Assembly (NCBI GenBank): GCA_964035575.1 | Contig: OZ037866.1 | Location: forward strand, 186,001-250,000 | From: Rhynchopus sp. YZ270_cl-10 | Taxonomy: Eukaryota; Euglenozoa; Diplonemea; Diplonemida; Diplonemidae | Reading direction: 5' to 3' | Length of the DNA stretch: 64,000 nucleotides | Part shown: positions 1 to 11,027 of the stretch, one piece after another | Layout: the number at the start of each line of letters is the position of its first letter | Numbering within the stretch: position 1 is the stretch's first letter | Program-made: the position numbers and the translations under genes | The notes under the pieces: generated by a model | The model's database searches: none | Seen by the model: the letters and a program-made list of their open reading frames with translations, nothing else | What the model was told of the DNA's origin: nothing

Positions 1-489
1 ACAGCCTGGATGGTGCGGTCAGCAACCCAGTTCCCCAGGGTACTGCGTACTCCCGTGGTTCAACCACGGTTCTTCCCCCCATATTTTTTTCCTCCCGAAA
101 TCCAAATCTATATATATATTTTTTTTTTGTGTGAGGAAACGCCTCACACTAGGGGGGGCTATATAAAACCCTGAACTGGTCCACAAATTATTTTCAGGGG
201 GCGTTGATCAAATCGGTACGTGCAGGGGTGCTCATAAAACAGGGGTTTGGCGGGGTCATAAGTCATATCTCGAATTCGAGATATGACGGTTTTCAGATAT
301 GAGATATGATCCAAAAAAAAAAAAAACCTGGTGGAAAAAAATTTTTGGTGGTGAACAAGCATGTTCCCAGATCACGTGATTTTGACCAAAATTTTGGGGT
401 CCAGATCACGAAAAAAAAAAGGGGTATGGGGTGCATTTTTGGGCGTTTTTGTCGATCGCATCGTCCGATTCGGTGCGATTGCAGAAAGT
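1..489. other. gene-free low-complexity start of window
   Basis: There are no convincing codons here. The stretch holds poly-T and poly-A runs and a short inverted pair of CATATCTCGAATTCGAGATATG type near 264-290. It leads into the first copy of the R1 dispersed repeat. Confidence 0.6.
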
Positions 490-800
490 GATGGGGTCAT
501 TTTGGAAAAATGGACAAAATTTTATTGACTTAAATTTTTGCAAAATATGAACCCATACTCGTAAACAAGGGTCATTTTCAGGTTTGAAAACCCAACTTCA
601 GATGAAATTGTGGTGTTTTGAGTGGGAACACAGTAGCGCCGCAGGCGCACGGTACCCAACTTTTGTCTTTTTTCTTTTTCCCTTTTCTCTGCTTTCTTTT
701 GATTGTGTGAGCCGATTGCTCTCCACGGTGGGGTCACATGTGTGTGCAAAAACACTCTGAAGTACCCTTACTGTGAAATATGAGATTCTCTGGTTTTAGT
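490..800 (-). repeat. R1 dispersed repeat, copy 1
   Basis: This non-coding repeat occurs many times in the window. Its recognisable blocks, in order, are: a GGGGTCA block followed by AAAATGGACAAAATTTTA; AAATATGAACCCATACTCGT; a palindrome GCGCCGCAGGCGC at 636-648 next to CACGGTACC; and TTGCTCTCCACGGTGGGGTC. The same order recurs at 9355-9985, 13470-13830 and 14230-14420, and inverted at 42985-43630. Partial copies lie at 1095-1190, 1865-1950, 13875-14040 and 22276-22440. No open frame is conserved between copies. Strand is given relative to the 42985 copy. Confidence 0.75.
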
Positions 801-1199
801 AAGGAAAAACGTACCGAGCAAAATCGTCAAAAATCTACGGTAGTCAGTAGGCGCGTAGCGCGACCCCCGTGCGCACCCAACTTTTTTTTTGTTGAAATCT
901 TTTATTTTGAGTGCATGTGGTGTGGGCAGCAAAAGTGGGGGATAGTGGGGGAAAGTATGGTATGGGAGAGGATGTTCGCTTTTTTGTTGTCATGAGATCC
1001 TTGTAGGGGCCGCAGGGGGATTCTCGGGATTTTTTCGGTGACGGGGTGCGGGATTCGTGACCCAAAACATCGGTTTTTGGCATTTCTGAATCTTTTCCAG
1101 AAAGCGGTGGGGTCATTTCGAAAAAATGGACAAAATTTTAGTGACTTAAATTTTCACAAAATATGAACCCATACTCTTAAACAAGGGTAAAAAAAAAAA

Positions 1200-2620
1200 A
1201 AAAGAAAAAAAAAAAATCAGGATCATATGTCATATCTCGTATGAGCACCCCTGCGGTACGTGGCCAAAAAAAAAAAAAAAAAAAAAAAAAAACAAGTAAT
1301 TGCTATCGGAAAAAAAACGGGGTGTGATGTGGAACTCCATCCTGTAGAAATAATCTACAACACGCCCAGTATTCTGCTCTTCTGCAGGTATGCTAACGCT
1401 CTTCGTACGCTGCCAGACCCACTGGGACGCCAGCAGAAACGTTCAAGAAGGGGGGCTGTCCTCTTCGTCCAGCACCATCTGCTCGATAGCGTTGTTGGAC
1501 GCCCGCTCGGCAGGCTCGGCGTGGTCCAGCTCGTGTTTGTCCACAGGGTCCCCACATTGTCGTCGTCGTTGGAGCAGTGCGGAAGGAACACAGAATGCAC
1601 AGACTACAACACATCGATCACACCAGGCGCATCAGCACCTCCAGCAAATCGCCAGGATGCTACGGTGGTTTCGAAAATCGCGCGGAGTTTTCCACAGCAC
1701 ACCCCGCTTTTTTCTTAGCAATTACTTGTCCTTGTTGTTATTGTTGTTTTCAACCACCTTCCTTCAACCCTTGTAGGATCAGTTGTAATTTTTTTCGCGA
1801 AAACATGAAATTACACATTTCAAGAGAACGAATTAAAAAGGGTACGTATTTGCATTTTTGGGCTCCGCCCGTGCAGTGGTGGGGTCAATCTCGAAAATTG
1901 GACAATTTTTTGACCACTTAAATTTTGAGAAATATGAGCCCGGTTGCTTATACGTGGGGCCCATTTTCGGCTAAAATTTTCCTCAAAATCTGGTTTTGTA
2001 AAATTGACCCTTTACTCCCCCCCCACATCGATTTCAATACTATACCTTACTTCACCTACGGTTACCCTTACAGGGGGGTTTGAAAAAGTTTGTTTCAACT
2101 TTGTTGTTTTTGTTTTTGTTTTTGCTACTCTGTTTGTTTTGTATTGTATTTCATTGTAGTACTTTGTAAGTTGAGAGGTAGGTGCGCTTCTTTGTTAAGA
2201 TAGCGACTAATTCCTGTTGAAGCCTCACTACAAGAAAAGAAAAATGTTTAAAAATAAAAAATAAAAAAAGGTCTTTGTATTTTGATGTCGTTAGCAAACG
2301 GGTAAAAAAAAAAAAAAAGGTCTGGTTTCGGCGGTCTGCTCCTTGACCCTTACAGGGGGGGTGAAGGAAGGTAAGTTGAAAAAAATGCCAAATATGCCTA
2401 AATTGACGTTGTCATTTGATACTGCGGATGTGTGCTTTTCTAAATAATATCTATTTATTCGACTTTTTATTATAGTATAAATTATACAGTAGTTGGTGCT
2501 CCTGATAACCCCATTTTGCGTACTTGTTGCGTACTTGTTGCGTAGTTCTTGCGTACTTCGTGAAAGCACGGGGCTTCATTTTCATTTTGTGGGTATTTTT
2601 TTTTTTTTGAAAAAAATTCT
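1200..2620. other. gene-free, repeat-derived and A/T-rich stretch
   Basis: It contains poly-A tracts, a partial R1 block at 1865-1950 and unique sequence at 1310-1700. The 1310-1700 part is GC-richer and open in several frames on both strands. None of these frames resembles a protein family I know, so I do not call a gene. Confidence 0.45.
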
Positions 2621-2629
2621 CGCTGGTGA

Positions 2630-2728
2630 AGCTTTTAAACACCGGCATTTGCAATTTCGGAATCCGTCCGGCCAGTGGTGGGGTCAATTTGCCGAAATGG
2701 ACAAGTTCTCGTTTTTTGGTCAATTTCC
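2630..2728 (+). repeat. repeat unit that leads directly into a CAGTA-type satellite
   Basis: This block contains TTTTAAACACCGGCATTTGC and CCAGTGGTGGGGTCAATTTG, and ends in TTTTTTGGTCAATTTCC. The same block, nearly identical, stands at 63100-63196. Both copies are followed at once by a CAGTA-based satellite. The satellite therefore looks like the tail of this repeat rather than an independent expansion. Confidence 0.75.
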
Positions 2729-2730
2729 GC

Positions 2731-3264
2731 ACAGTACACAGTACACAGTACACAGTACACAGTACACAGTACACAGTACACAGTACACAGTACACAGTAC
2801 ACAGTACACAGTACACAGTACACAGTACACAGTACACAGTACACAGTACACAGTACACAGTACACAGTACACAGTACACAGTACACAGTACACAGTACAC
2901 AGTACACAGTACACAGTACACAGTACACAGTACACAGTACACAGTACACAGTACACAGTACACAGTACACAGTACACAGTACACAGTACACAGTACACAG
3001 TACACAGTACACAGTACACAGTACACAGTACACAGTACACAGTACACAGTACACAGTACACAGTACACAGTACACAGTACACAGTACACAGTACACAGTA
3101 CACAGTACACAGTACACAGTACACAGTACACAGTACACAGTACACAGTACACAGTACACAGTACACAGTACACAGTACACAGTACACAGTACACAGTACA
3201 CAGTACACAGTACACAGTACACAGTACACAGTACACAGTACACAGTACACAGTACAGTACACAG
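2731..3264. repeat. 7-bp satellite (CAGTACA)n
   Basis: About 76 head-to-tail copies of CAGTACA, almost without variation. At 3240-3265 the array changes to 5-bp units. All frames stay open because the unit contains no stop codon, so the long translations seen here are artefacts. Confidence 0.97.
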
Positions 3265-3589
3265 TACAGTACAGTACAGTACAGTACAGTACAGTACAGT
3301 ACAGTACAGTACAGTACAGTACAGTACAGTACAGTACAGTACAGTACAGTACAGTACAGTACAGTACAGTACAGTACAGTACAGTACAGTACAGTACAGT
3401 ACAGTACAGTACAGTACAGTACAGTACAGTACAGTACAGTACAGTACAGTACAGTACAGTACAGTACAGTACAGTACAGTACAGTACAGTACAGTACAGT
3501 ACAGTACAGTACAGTACAGTACAGTACAGTACAGTACAGTACAGTACAGTACAGTACAGTACAGTACAGTACAGTACAGTACAGTACAG
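3263..3589. repeat. 5-bp satellite (CAGTA)n
   Basis: About 65 perfect CAGTA units continue the 7-bp array without a gap. Every unit contains the palindrome GTAC. The array ends sharply at CAGCCTATGCGG. Confidence 0.97.
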
Positions 3590-3820
3590 CCTATGCGGTG
3601 GTCATCCCTACAAAAAACCTTGGAATTTTCCCCCCCGCAAAACATGCTTTTCTTTTGCTTTTTGCCACTTTCAGGTGATTTCTGCACTTTTGGGGTCAAT
3701 GTTGTGCACAAACTGGCTTCTGGAACCCTAAAACCAAAAAACCCCAAAAAATACCCACAAAGTAAAAATGAAGCCCACCCCCATTTTGCGTACATTTTGC
3801 GTACTTGTTGCGTAGTTATC

Positions 3821-4221
3821 AAGTACTTGATCCCCCAAAAAACCCAATACTTGATACTTCAAGTACTTGACACCCTATTTTTTTTTTCTAGTACTTTTTT
3901 ACTTGTTCTCCCTCTGTCAAGTACTTTTTTCACAAAAAAAACGTCAAGTACTTGATCAAGTACAAAAAAAAAGTGGGTACTTGATCAAGTACTTGACGTT
4001 TTTTTGCGAAAACAAGTACTTGACAGACTCTGCCAGAGGGTAAAAAAGTAAAAAAAGTACGAGAAAAAAAAATAGGGTATCAAGTACTTGATTTCTGTCA
4101 AGTACTTGATCAATCTTCAAGTACTTGACTGTCATTTTGAGAGGAAAAAAAAGGGGGGTCAAGTACTTCAAGTGCCATAAAAAATCCGAAAAAAGTACTT
4201 CAAGTACTTTGGACATCCATG
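3821..4221. mobile_element. foldback MITE rich in AAGTACTT, copy 1
   Basis: An inverted-repeat element built of CAAGTACTTGA motifs, ending in AAGTACTTTGGACATCCATG. It is nearly identical to 12918-13348, which keeps both ends. Here the left terminus is missing or replaced. A further end fragment of the same family lies at 4424-4464. An 86-codon open frame on the minus strand is shared by both copies. It follows from the inverted-repeat composition and is not a gene. Confidence 0.8.
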
Positions 4222-4271
4222 TAGAACTTTATGTAACACGCAAATTAAAATCACCTATTCGAATTTTTATA

Positions 4272-4403
4272 CAGTAGTTTATTTTGCGATAATTTCACGC
4301 TAATTTTCGATGCTCGTGAGCTCAATTTGCCTCGCTTCGCTCGGCAAATTAACCACACTCGCATCGAAAATTAGCGTGAAATTATCGCAAAATAAAACTA
4401 CTG
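4272..4403. mobile_element. 132-bp palindromic MITE
   Basis: The arms (CAGTAGTTT-ATTTTGCGATAA and onward to TTTTCGATG) are almost perfect inverted repeats of about 42 bp. The centre itself contains a smaller hairpin at 4324-4350. Related ends with TTTATTTTGCGATAA occur at 6040, 6605, 7530 and 7650. This points to a small TIR family at the 4-8 kb region. Confidence 0.75.
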
Positions 4404-5154
4404 GTACTCCAGAAAAAAAAAATCCCAAGTACGCAACATACTTCAAGTACTTTGGACATCCATGAGTTCTAGTGGGGGCTCTGTTGGAAAAGGGTAACTT
4501 ATTTGTTGTGCAATCCATTAATGCTGTTTTTCCTGTACAAAAATACAGTGAAAAAAAAAAAAAAAAAAAAAAAAAAATCACGCCACTGGCGTGAAAAAAA
4601 AAAAATAACTATTTATTCACCAGGGATGTTGCTAAACCGCGTAGTGGAATTCCAAAATCCTTGAGAGGTCGTTTTTTTTACGGGAAATTTTACGTGGGGA
4701 AGTCGTTTTTTTTACGGGAAATTTTACGTGGGAAAATCCTTTTTTTTCCGGGAAATTTTGAGGAGTCTTTTTTTACGGGAAAATTCTGTAGGGTTGACCC
4801 GGGAGGCTGTACCTTCAATTTTTTTTTTTGCCTGCGGCGCCAGTTTTCATTTTTTGCTCCGCAAAAAGGGTTCGTTGAGTGACTGCTCTGTGGTGTAAAT
4901 AGCTATATTTTTACACCGTACCCTAATTTTTTTCGCCTGCGGCGCCATTTTATATTATTTTTTTTTTGCTTCGCAAAAAAAAATTCAGTTCCGTATGTTC
5001 CCGATGGTACTTGTCTTCTGAAGGAAAAGTACAAAGTGAACGTGGGGGCAGTTTGCGTAGTTGCAAACTTTGCTGCATGTTGTGACCCCACCATTTGACG
5101 GACGGAGCACGTCGAACCCAATAAGGAGTGAGAAAGAAGGATATGGCCAAAGAA

Positions 5155-5670
5155 AAAAGTAGCGTACCGTGCGCCTGCGGCGCAAGCTTGCATTACACCC
5201 TTCTTATGACATAGTTTGGCTGCGAAAAAAGTGCAATTTTAAGCGCGATTTTGAAATGTGGCGTACCGTGGCTTCGCCAGAACGCGGTTTTCTCGAAGTT
5301 TTCTTGGAAAATGGGGACACTCTCGCACGGGTTTTGGAGGCTGCACCGGTAGTGCACTCCCCGTCTTTGGTTGCTGTTGAACAAGGATTCTCTCTCCTGA
5401 CTACATCTACGCAAAGAGACGCCACCGCCTTTCTCACAGCACTATTGAGAAGCTGATGGTTCTTCATGAACAGGCACCCGAGTTTAACAACGAAAAGATG
5501 GGGAATATTCTTGAACACGCTGTTGCCTTGTTTCTCAGCACAAGCGTAACAGGTTCAAGAGAAAACGGAGGTGTTCCTGCTGATGGCGGAGGAGTTGGAA
5601 GACTTCGCTCCCCGTATTTGCTTTTGGAATTGAGCTTCTGAGGACCTTTTTCGCGCGCAGCGCGAATTTT
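5155..5670 (+). repeat. three-hairpin element, locus 1
   Basis: Three short palindromes occur in order. GCGCCTGCGGCGC (5171-5183) is preceded by GTACCGTG. TGGCTTCGCCA (5269-5279) is preceded by the same GCGTACCGTG anchor. TTCGCGCGCAGCGCGAA (5650-5666) follows. The same order occurs at 11205-11530 and 16640-16960 with different sequence between hairpins 2 and 3. Here the cargo is a hAT transposase-like fragment that ends in a stop codon just before hairpin 3. Confidence 0.6.
5330..5640 (+). pseudogene. remnant of a hAT-family transposase C-terminus
   Basis: One frame reads VEQGFSLL at about 5372-5395. The next frame reads DYIYAKRRHRLS followed by IEKLMVLHEQAPEF at about 5399-5480 and stays open to TGA at 5639-5641. 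This pattern (E-x-x-F-S, then K-R-R-x-R-L-S, then a leucine-rich helix) is that of the hAT C-terminal dimerisation domain. A single-base frame change separates the two parts, and nothing upstream extends to a catalytic region, so it is dead. It could be the relic of an autonomous partner of the hAT-like elements at 8140-10376 and 43881-44489. This assignment is from motif resemblance only. Confidence 0.45.
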
Positions 5671-6020
5671 TTTTTTCCAAAACTGGTGCTTTCGGAAGTC
5701 GGTCAACGACCTGTCAATATCAGGGGGTGTGTGTATAGAGTCCCTGTGTCAGCGACCTGTCAATATCGACCCCTCCGGAGCACCAAAAACGAAAGAAATT
5801 GGACGTGGGGTTCTCAAAATTTTCGGGGAAAACGGCATATTTAGCGATAAGTGTGTTCGAAACGTATCATGTGGGCAAAAAAAATTATGATTTTCACCAC
5901 CAGACATGGACCAGGGTCGAAAAATGTACCTTTTTCCCGTGTAAAAAAACCCGTAAAAAAACCCGAATTCCAAGCCCAAAAAGTGCGATTTTCGTAACTG
6001 TTTAGCGTCAGGTCTGTTTA

Positions 6021-6634
6021 TTCACCTCCTTTTAGCGGGGTTTTATTTTGCGATAACTTCACGCATTTTTTTCCCAGGCGAGGGCTACTTACTGGGGGGG
6101 GGGCCGAATAAACGAGGTAATTCAAATAAAGCACGTACGTCGAATAAAGCACGCATTTGAAAAATGGGTTTTTTGCTTTTTTTTGCGTCGAATAAAGCAC
6201 GTACGTGTTTTATTCGACTTTTTGAACTTTTCCTGTGTTGTGACAAGGTAGTTCGTATTTTGTGAAAATTTAAGTCGCTGAAATTTTGTCCATTTTTCCG
6301 TATATCCCCCACCACAAGCCGGGATTGGCTCGGAAATGCAGCAAAATCACCTCTTGGGCGAAAAAAAAATCGGAAAAAAATTGTGACTGGAAAAACTTTC
6401 CAAAAAGTTCAAAAAGGCGAATAAAGCACGTACGTGCTTTATTCGCCTTTTCGAACTTTTTTTTTTTTTAAACCTCAGGATCTGAAGTGTAGGGACGCCT
6501 AATAAAACACGTACGTGCTTTATTCGACCCCCCCCCCCCAGTAATTTGCCGAGCGAAGCGAGGCAAATTGAGTGCACGAGCCTGGGAAAAAAATAAGTGA
6601 AGTATCGCAAAATAATCCGCTAAAAGGAGGTGAA
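6021..6634. mobile_element. TIR element with TTCACCTCCTTTTAGCGG ends
   Basis: The termini TTCACCTCCTTTTAGCGG (6021-6038) and its complement (6617-6634) are inverted and flanked by TA on each side. The interior has several palindromic GCACGTACGTGC segments inside GAATAAAGCA blocks and a hairpin at 6543-6569. There is no transposase frame. The TA flanks are compatible with a Tc1/mariner-like target, but other families also use TA. Confidence 0.6.
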
Positions 6635-6652
6635 TACGTAATTTTATTTCAC

Positions 6653-7733
6653 GGGAAATAAAGTATACGAAAGGATTTGGCACTTTTAGCGGGACTCATT
6701 TATTGTGCAATAACTAACGAGTATGTGTCCCTCCAGGTAGCTCTCATTACCCTCCCGCTAGCTTTTGCTCGCTGGGAACCTGCAAAAAACTGGTGAATTG
6801 GGCCCATACCCTGGTATGTGGGGTGGGATACGCATTTTTGGGGTGGCAGAACCATGTGTGAGCCACAGGGTGGTGCACGTGTGACCCCATGCAGTACCAC
6901 GCAACCCACGTTTTTACACACACAACAACGGCATTTTGCGTGTAGCGCGTACAGTATGTAGCCTAAAAAGCCCACACCACGTGTACGCATAGCGCGTAGC
7001 GCAGCGTGTGGTCGGGTTTGGAAAGCTGCCTCAACGGTACACAAAGCTACATCCCGACCTCTCGCCACCTCAGTGTCCCCTCGGGTGCTAGCGGGAGGTC
7101 GGGAAATGGCTGTCGTGCAAGAGCGAGACACATTGAGAAGATCCCCGCCCATCACAGAATATCATGCCAGCCACCACCTTCCTCACAATGAAGTAAAGGG
7201 GGTGGTGTGTCCTTCGTCTTGATAGTGAGATCGTCACGGAGATACACTATGTACGAAACGAAGTCGGCTTCTGTGGGCTTACCGTCAGGCTTGCCAATGA
7301 ATTCCTTAAAAAGCGGTCCCATTCACGGACGTACGGTGTCGACAATGCTAGTCCTTCAGCAAAACCACTGTAGTGCTTGTCCATCTCCTGTCGGAGGACC
7401 GTTTGCGTCTTACATCCTTCGGCATGTTGCATGTGTCAGAAAAAAAATGGGAAAAGTGCAAAAAAAATTCGAAATTTTCAATTTTTACGTGGGTGGTGGT
7501 GCAGGATGTACCAAAATTTAGCGTGAAGTTATCGCCAAATAAAACCCCTGTTTTAGCGTGAAAAAAACAAAAATAAAATCCCGCTCTGAAGGAATTGCAG
7601 TGAAAAAAAGTGAAAAACGCGTGAAATAAAGTTCAATGAGCGGGTTTTTAATTTGCGATAAAAAAACTGCGTGAAATTATCATTAAAAAGAATCCCGCTA
7701 AAAGTGCCAAATCCTTCGTATACTTTATTTCCC
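6653..7733. mobile_element. 1.1-kb TIR element carrying a coding-like segment
   Basis: The ends are a 42-bp inverted repeat: GGGAAATAAAGTATACGAAA at the left (6653 onward) and its complement at the right (to 7733). It abuts the 6021-6634 element. The interior includes repeated GTAGCGC palindromes near 6940-7002 and a protein-like segment at 7152-7322. I see no transposase catalytic motif. Confidence 0.6.
7152..7322 (-). pseudogene. short coding-like segment inside a TIR element
   Basis: A 56-codon frame includes LFKEFIGKPDGKPTEADF followed by YIVYLRDD. It has normal amino-acid composition, unlike the surrounding low-complexity translations. The spacing of PTEADF and YLRDD faintly recalls the N-terminal core-binding region of tyrosine recombinases. 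That is a weak resemblance and I assign no function. It sits inside the 6653-7733 inverted-repeat element, so it may be a fragment of a former internal gene or a captured exon. Confidence 0.25.
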
Positions 7734-7999
7734 AGTGGAATAAAAAAAAAAAATCACGCTCCTACGTATTTTCCGACAGAAAATAAAAACACAAGTGAAA
7801 AAAAGTGAAAATACAGTAGTTTTATTTCCACAGAGACAAATTATCGACAATTAAAATTACCCTTTCCAACGGAGCCCCACTAGAACTTTATTTAACAAGT
7901 GAATTAAATTTTTGAGTGTTATTTGAGTTTTATACCACGGTTTTCCTCAGATCTGACAAAAAACTACAAAAAAAGAGAGACAAAATCATAAGATGAACC

Positions 8000-8035
8000 A
8001 TAAACCTCTCGTACTTAGGGGTGGCGTCACCCCTT
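8000..8035 (+). repeat. CTCTCGT-loop hairpin, copy A
   Basis: AGATGAACCATAAACCTCTC and GTACTTAGGG belong to the dispersed hairpin family with loop CTCTCGT that is clearest at 42506-42534 and 45012-45031. The stem in this copy is imperfect. Confidence 0.4.
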
Positions 8036-8237
8036 AGTCTGATTAGATTACTTAATGTTTTGAACATTGGTTATTCATCAATCTTTTTTGTTGTATTTTT
8101 GGATCCTTTTTGTTTTGTTTTTTGTTTTTTTGTAAATATCAGGGCCTTCAACGTGTCGAAGTTAAGCCTTAACTTCGACAACATTTTTATTTTGGTTTTT
8201 TTTTTTTTTGTCGAAGTTCGACAAATCTAAAAAAAAA

Positions 8238-8939
8238 ATACCTACCCTCCCCCGTGCATAAGTCCGACCCTCATTACCCGTGCATAAGTCCGATGACCCG
8301 TGTATAAGTCCGGGCAGATTTGGGCTCAGGATCGGACTTATGCACAGGCCGACTTATGCACCGGTTTTGTGTACTGGTGGTGGGGAGAAATATTTTTAGA
8401 GCGTTTTCCCCGCTCGCGAAAGCGAGCGGGGAAAAAAAATTGGGGTGTTTTTCTGCGAGCGAAGCGAGCGCAATTTTATTTTTATTGGCAATGCATTCAC
8501 CAGGGATCATCTTCACGCTTCTCATGTCAAAACATCATCCTCACAATTCTCAAAGATGTGAACCTGTACTGCAAAATTGTGGAAAACTTTGCACCCCAAA
8601 CAGTCTCAACAGACAAAAGGTGCCCCTTGGGTGTTGGTTCTCATGTTTGATACCTGCACAGCAGGCATTCCTCTGAGTCCAACGCTGTTTGGACTACCTG
8701 CGGCGTTGTACCGAAGGTGCACGAAGACAGGGTAAAATTTTGTGGTGTCACATTCCCTCATGTGTGGGTCACTCACACTGAGGTCATGTGACACTGCATG
8801 GGTCTGGGTACCTGGGTGCACGGTGTATAAGTCCGATACCCGTGCATAAGTCTGATACCCCGTGTATAAGTCCGGAGGCCCTCAGCACCCCCAAAAATCG
8901 GACTTATACGCAGACTTATGCACGGGGGGGGGTAGGTAT
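8238..8939. mobile_element. TIR element with GTGCATAAGTCCG subterminal repeats, nested in the hAT-like element
   Basis: The ends ATACCTACCC and GGGTAGGTAT are inverted. Just inside them, several copies of GTGCATAAGTCCGA or GTGTATAAGTCCG stand in both orientations. The element lies wholly inside 8140-10376 and is therefore younger, or was an original part of it. The hairpin CCGCTCGC-GAAA-GCGAGCGG occurs at 8410-8429 and GCGAGCGAAGCGAGC at 8455-8469. Confidence 0.65.
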
Positions 8940-9354
8940 GGGATTTTAGCAAAATCCTTTTATCTCTGACCGAGTTGCAGGGTAGTCCACGGGAGAAACT
9001 CGGTTCAGGGTTTTAACTTTAACATTCTCCTGTGATCCACTGTGACCATTTGGACAGAGCTCGTAGAACCCAGCGAGGAGTGAGCCAGGCAAAAGTAGCG
9101 TACCGTGCGCCTGCGGCGCAAGCAGGCATCCCACCCTTCCCATGACATAGTTTGGCTGTAAATAAAGCGCCATGGTATGCGCAATATTTGAAATGTTGGT
9201 TCGCGCGCGCGGGCTCGGGAGCAGGCTATTTCCTAACTCTGGGGCGTTTTTTCCAAAATTTCGAAAAAGAAATGCAAAAAAAGTGCGGCATTTTCGTGAG
9301 GTTTTTTTCCGCTCAAGAGGGCGTTTTGTTGCATTTCCGAGCCAATCCCGGCTT

Positions 9355-9985
9355 GTGGTGGGGCATATTCGGAAAAATGGACAAAAATTTAGTGACTTAA
9401 ATTTTCGCAAAATATGAACCCATACTCGTAAACAAGGGTCATTTTCAGGAAAATTCGGAAAATTCCGACATTTGGAAGCAATTTTTCCCCTGAAAAAAAC
9501 AGTGGGTTTTGAGCTCCAAAACATACCGCGATTGGAATTTCCGGAATCCGCCCGCACTGTGGTGGGGTCACTTTGCCGAAATGGACAAATTCTTGGTTTT
9601 GGTCAAAATCTATGTAGGGTAAAGAGGGCCAAGGTAAATCCCACAACCAAATTTTCTCTCCCTGATCCTGACGTCTTGAAACATGAAAATGCCCGAAAAC
9701 ACCGGCATTTGCATTTCCGGAATCCGTGCGTTCTGTGGTGGGGTCAATTTGCCGAAATGGACAAGTTCTTGGTTTTGGTCAAAATCCGTCAGTGTAAGGT
9801 AAAGGGGGCAAGTGTTTGCCTGTAGAAACTGGTAGGGAACAAGAAGCGCCGCAGGCGCACGGTACCCAACTTTTTTTTTGTACCTTGTCTCCACTTTCTT
9901 TTGATTGCACGAGCCGATTGCTCTCCACGGTGGGGTCATATGTGTCCAAAAACACTCTAAGGTACTATTATTCTGAAATAAGATT
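9355..9985 (+). repeat. R1 dispersed repeat, longest copy
   Basis: This contains the full R1 order: GGTGGGG block, AAATATGAACCCATACTCGT, two further CCGGAATCCG/GTGGTGGGGTCA blocks, the palindrome GCGCCGCAGGCGC at 9846-9858 next to CACGGTACC, and CTCTCCACGGTGGGGTC. An inverted copy spanning the same blocks lies at 42985-43630. Several GTGGTGGGGTC modules stand in direct orientation inside one copy, so R1 itself looks modular. Confidence 0.75.
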
Positions 9986-10399
9986 CAATGGTTTCTTAAG
10001 GAATCCTCATATCGTGATATCTCTGAAAACCCTCGAAAACGAACCCCGCCGGAGGCAGATTTTTTTTATACACATGTGCGCAAAAATACTTTTTTCTTGC
10101 TTATTTCGCACATTTGGGAGCACGGGACCCCAACATTTTTTTCCCTGGTCACTTTTTCCCAGACAGAAGTGCCCTACCTACCTTCCCCCTTAGGCGAAAA
10201 AAAAGTGCGGCAACCGGGAAAATTTGGTCGGTAAAAAAAGTGCGGCATTTCCAAAATCTCAAATCCTAAAATCGAAACTCAGATTTAGGAAATAGCCTGC
10301 TCGGGAGGTCATTTTTTTTTTTTTTTTTTACTTCGACAAAACTGTGGACGGGCTTTGTCGATGGTTGAAGGCCCTGGTAAATATGCATATTCAAAAGTT

Positions 10400-11025
10400 T
10401 TTGTAGGGTGGTACATCTGTACCACAAGTCCATGTTTCAGTCCTAAACGCATACATTAGTTGTAAACAGAGGTGGACATCATCAGTGCATGACCCTCTGT
10501 GGACTTGTAGTTAGTGTTCCGCTGTCGCTCAAGGCCCAAACAGTTTTCGAAACCTACATTGTAAAAGAATGAAAGTAAAAAATGCAAAAAATAAAAGTGG
10601 ATCATGTTCAAAAAAAACTTGTTTTATATTTTCGGATGATCGTAGCTCACCTCATCCAAGGCAGTTACTCTGCATTTAGCAGGGTACTTTGTTAAAAAAA
10701 GTCACCCCTTAGACACCTTTAAAAAAATGGATCCGTGTTCGCGATGCCTGGGCATGCGAGGTCGGCTGGAAAAAAAAAATCATTTCTCACTACGATCCTT
10801 GGTAAACCATGGGTTTTTTTTTTTTTTTTTGCTTTATTTTATTTTATTTTTTTGCCAGGCTCATCGCTAATTCAGTACCATCTTCCCGGGGTTTGGGTCA
10901 AAACCCCTGTTTGAGACCTGATCTAAGTGTTTCCAGAAGTCGAATTTATAGGTTCCCAGAATGCAATCAACCAGCCCGGTCAAATAATCGAGCAAAACCA
11001 GATTGGGCAGGGGCGCCGCCACCTA
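10400..11025. other. gene-free stretch
   Basis: This is unique sequence with no supported gene. Short frames are open, but none is protein-like. A poly-T run lies at 10813-10830. Confidence 0.5.
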
Positions 11026-11027
11026 GC

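Larger units (their letters stand above)
8140..10376. mobile_element. non-autonomous hAT-like element with perfect 8-bp target duplication
   Basis: The left end CAGGGCCTTCAAC (8140-8152) and right end GTTGAAGGCCCTG (10364-10376) are perfect inverted repeats. They are flanked by identical 8-bp repeats GTAAATAT (8132-8139 and 10377-10384). Subterminal GTCGAAGT / ACTTCGAC motifs are also inverted. An 8-bp target duplication with CAGGG-type ends is characteristic of hAT transposons. The 2.2-kb interior has no transposase. It is filled by another TIR element (8238-8939), a three-hairpin fragment (9090-9200) and an R1 copy. Confidence 0.8.

Noticed and set aside
2451-3955. Long open frames of HSTQYTV or VQYST repeats on both strands
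   Set aside because: They are translations of the CAGTACA and CAGTA satellites, which contain no stop codon in any frame. The same holds at 35294-36247 and 62802-63984.
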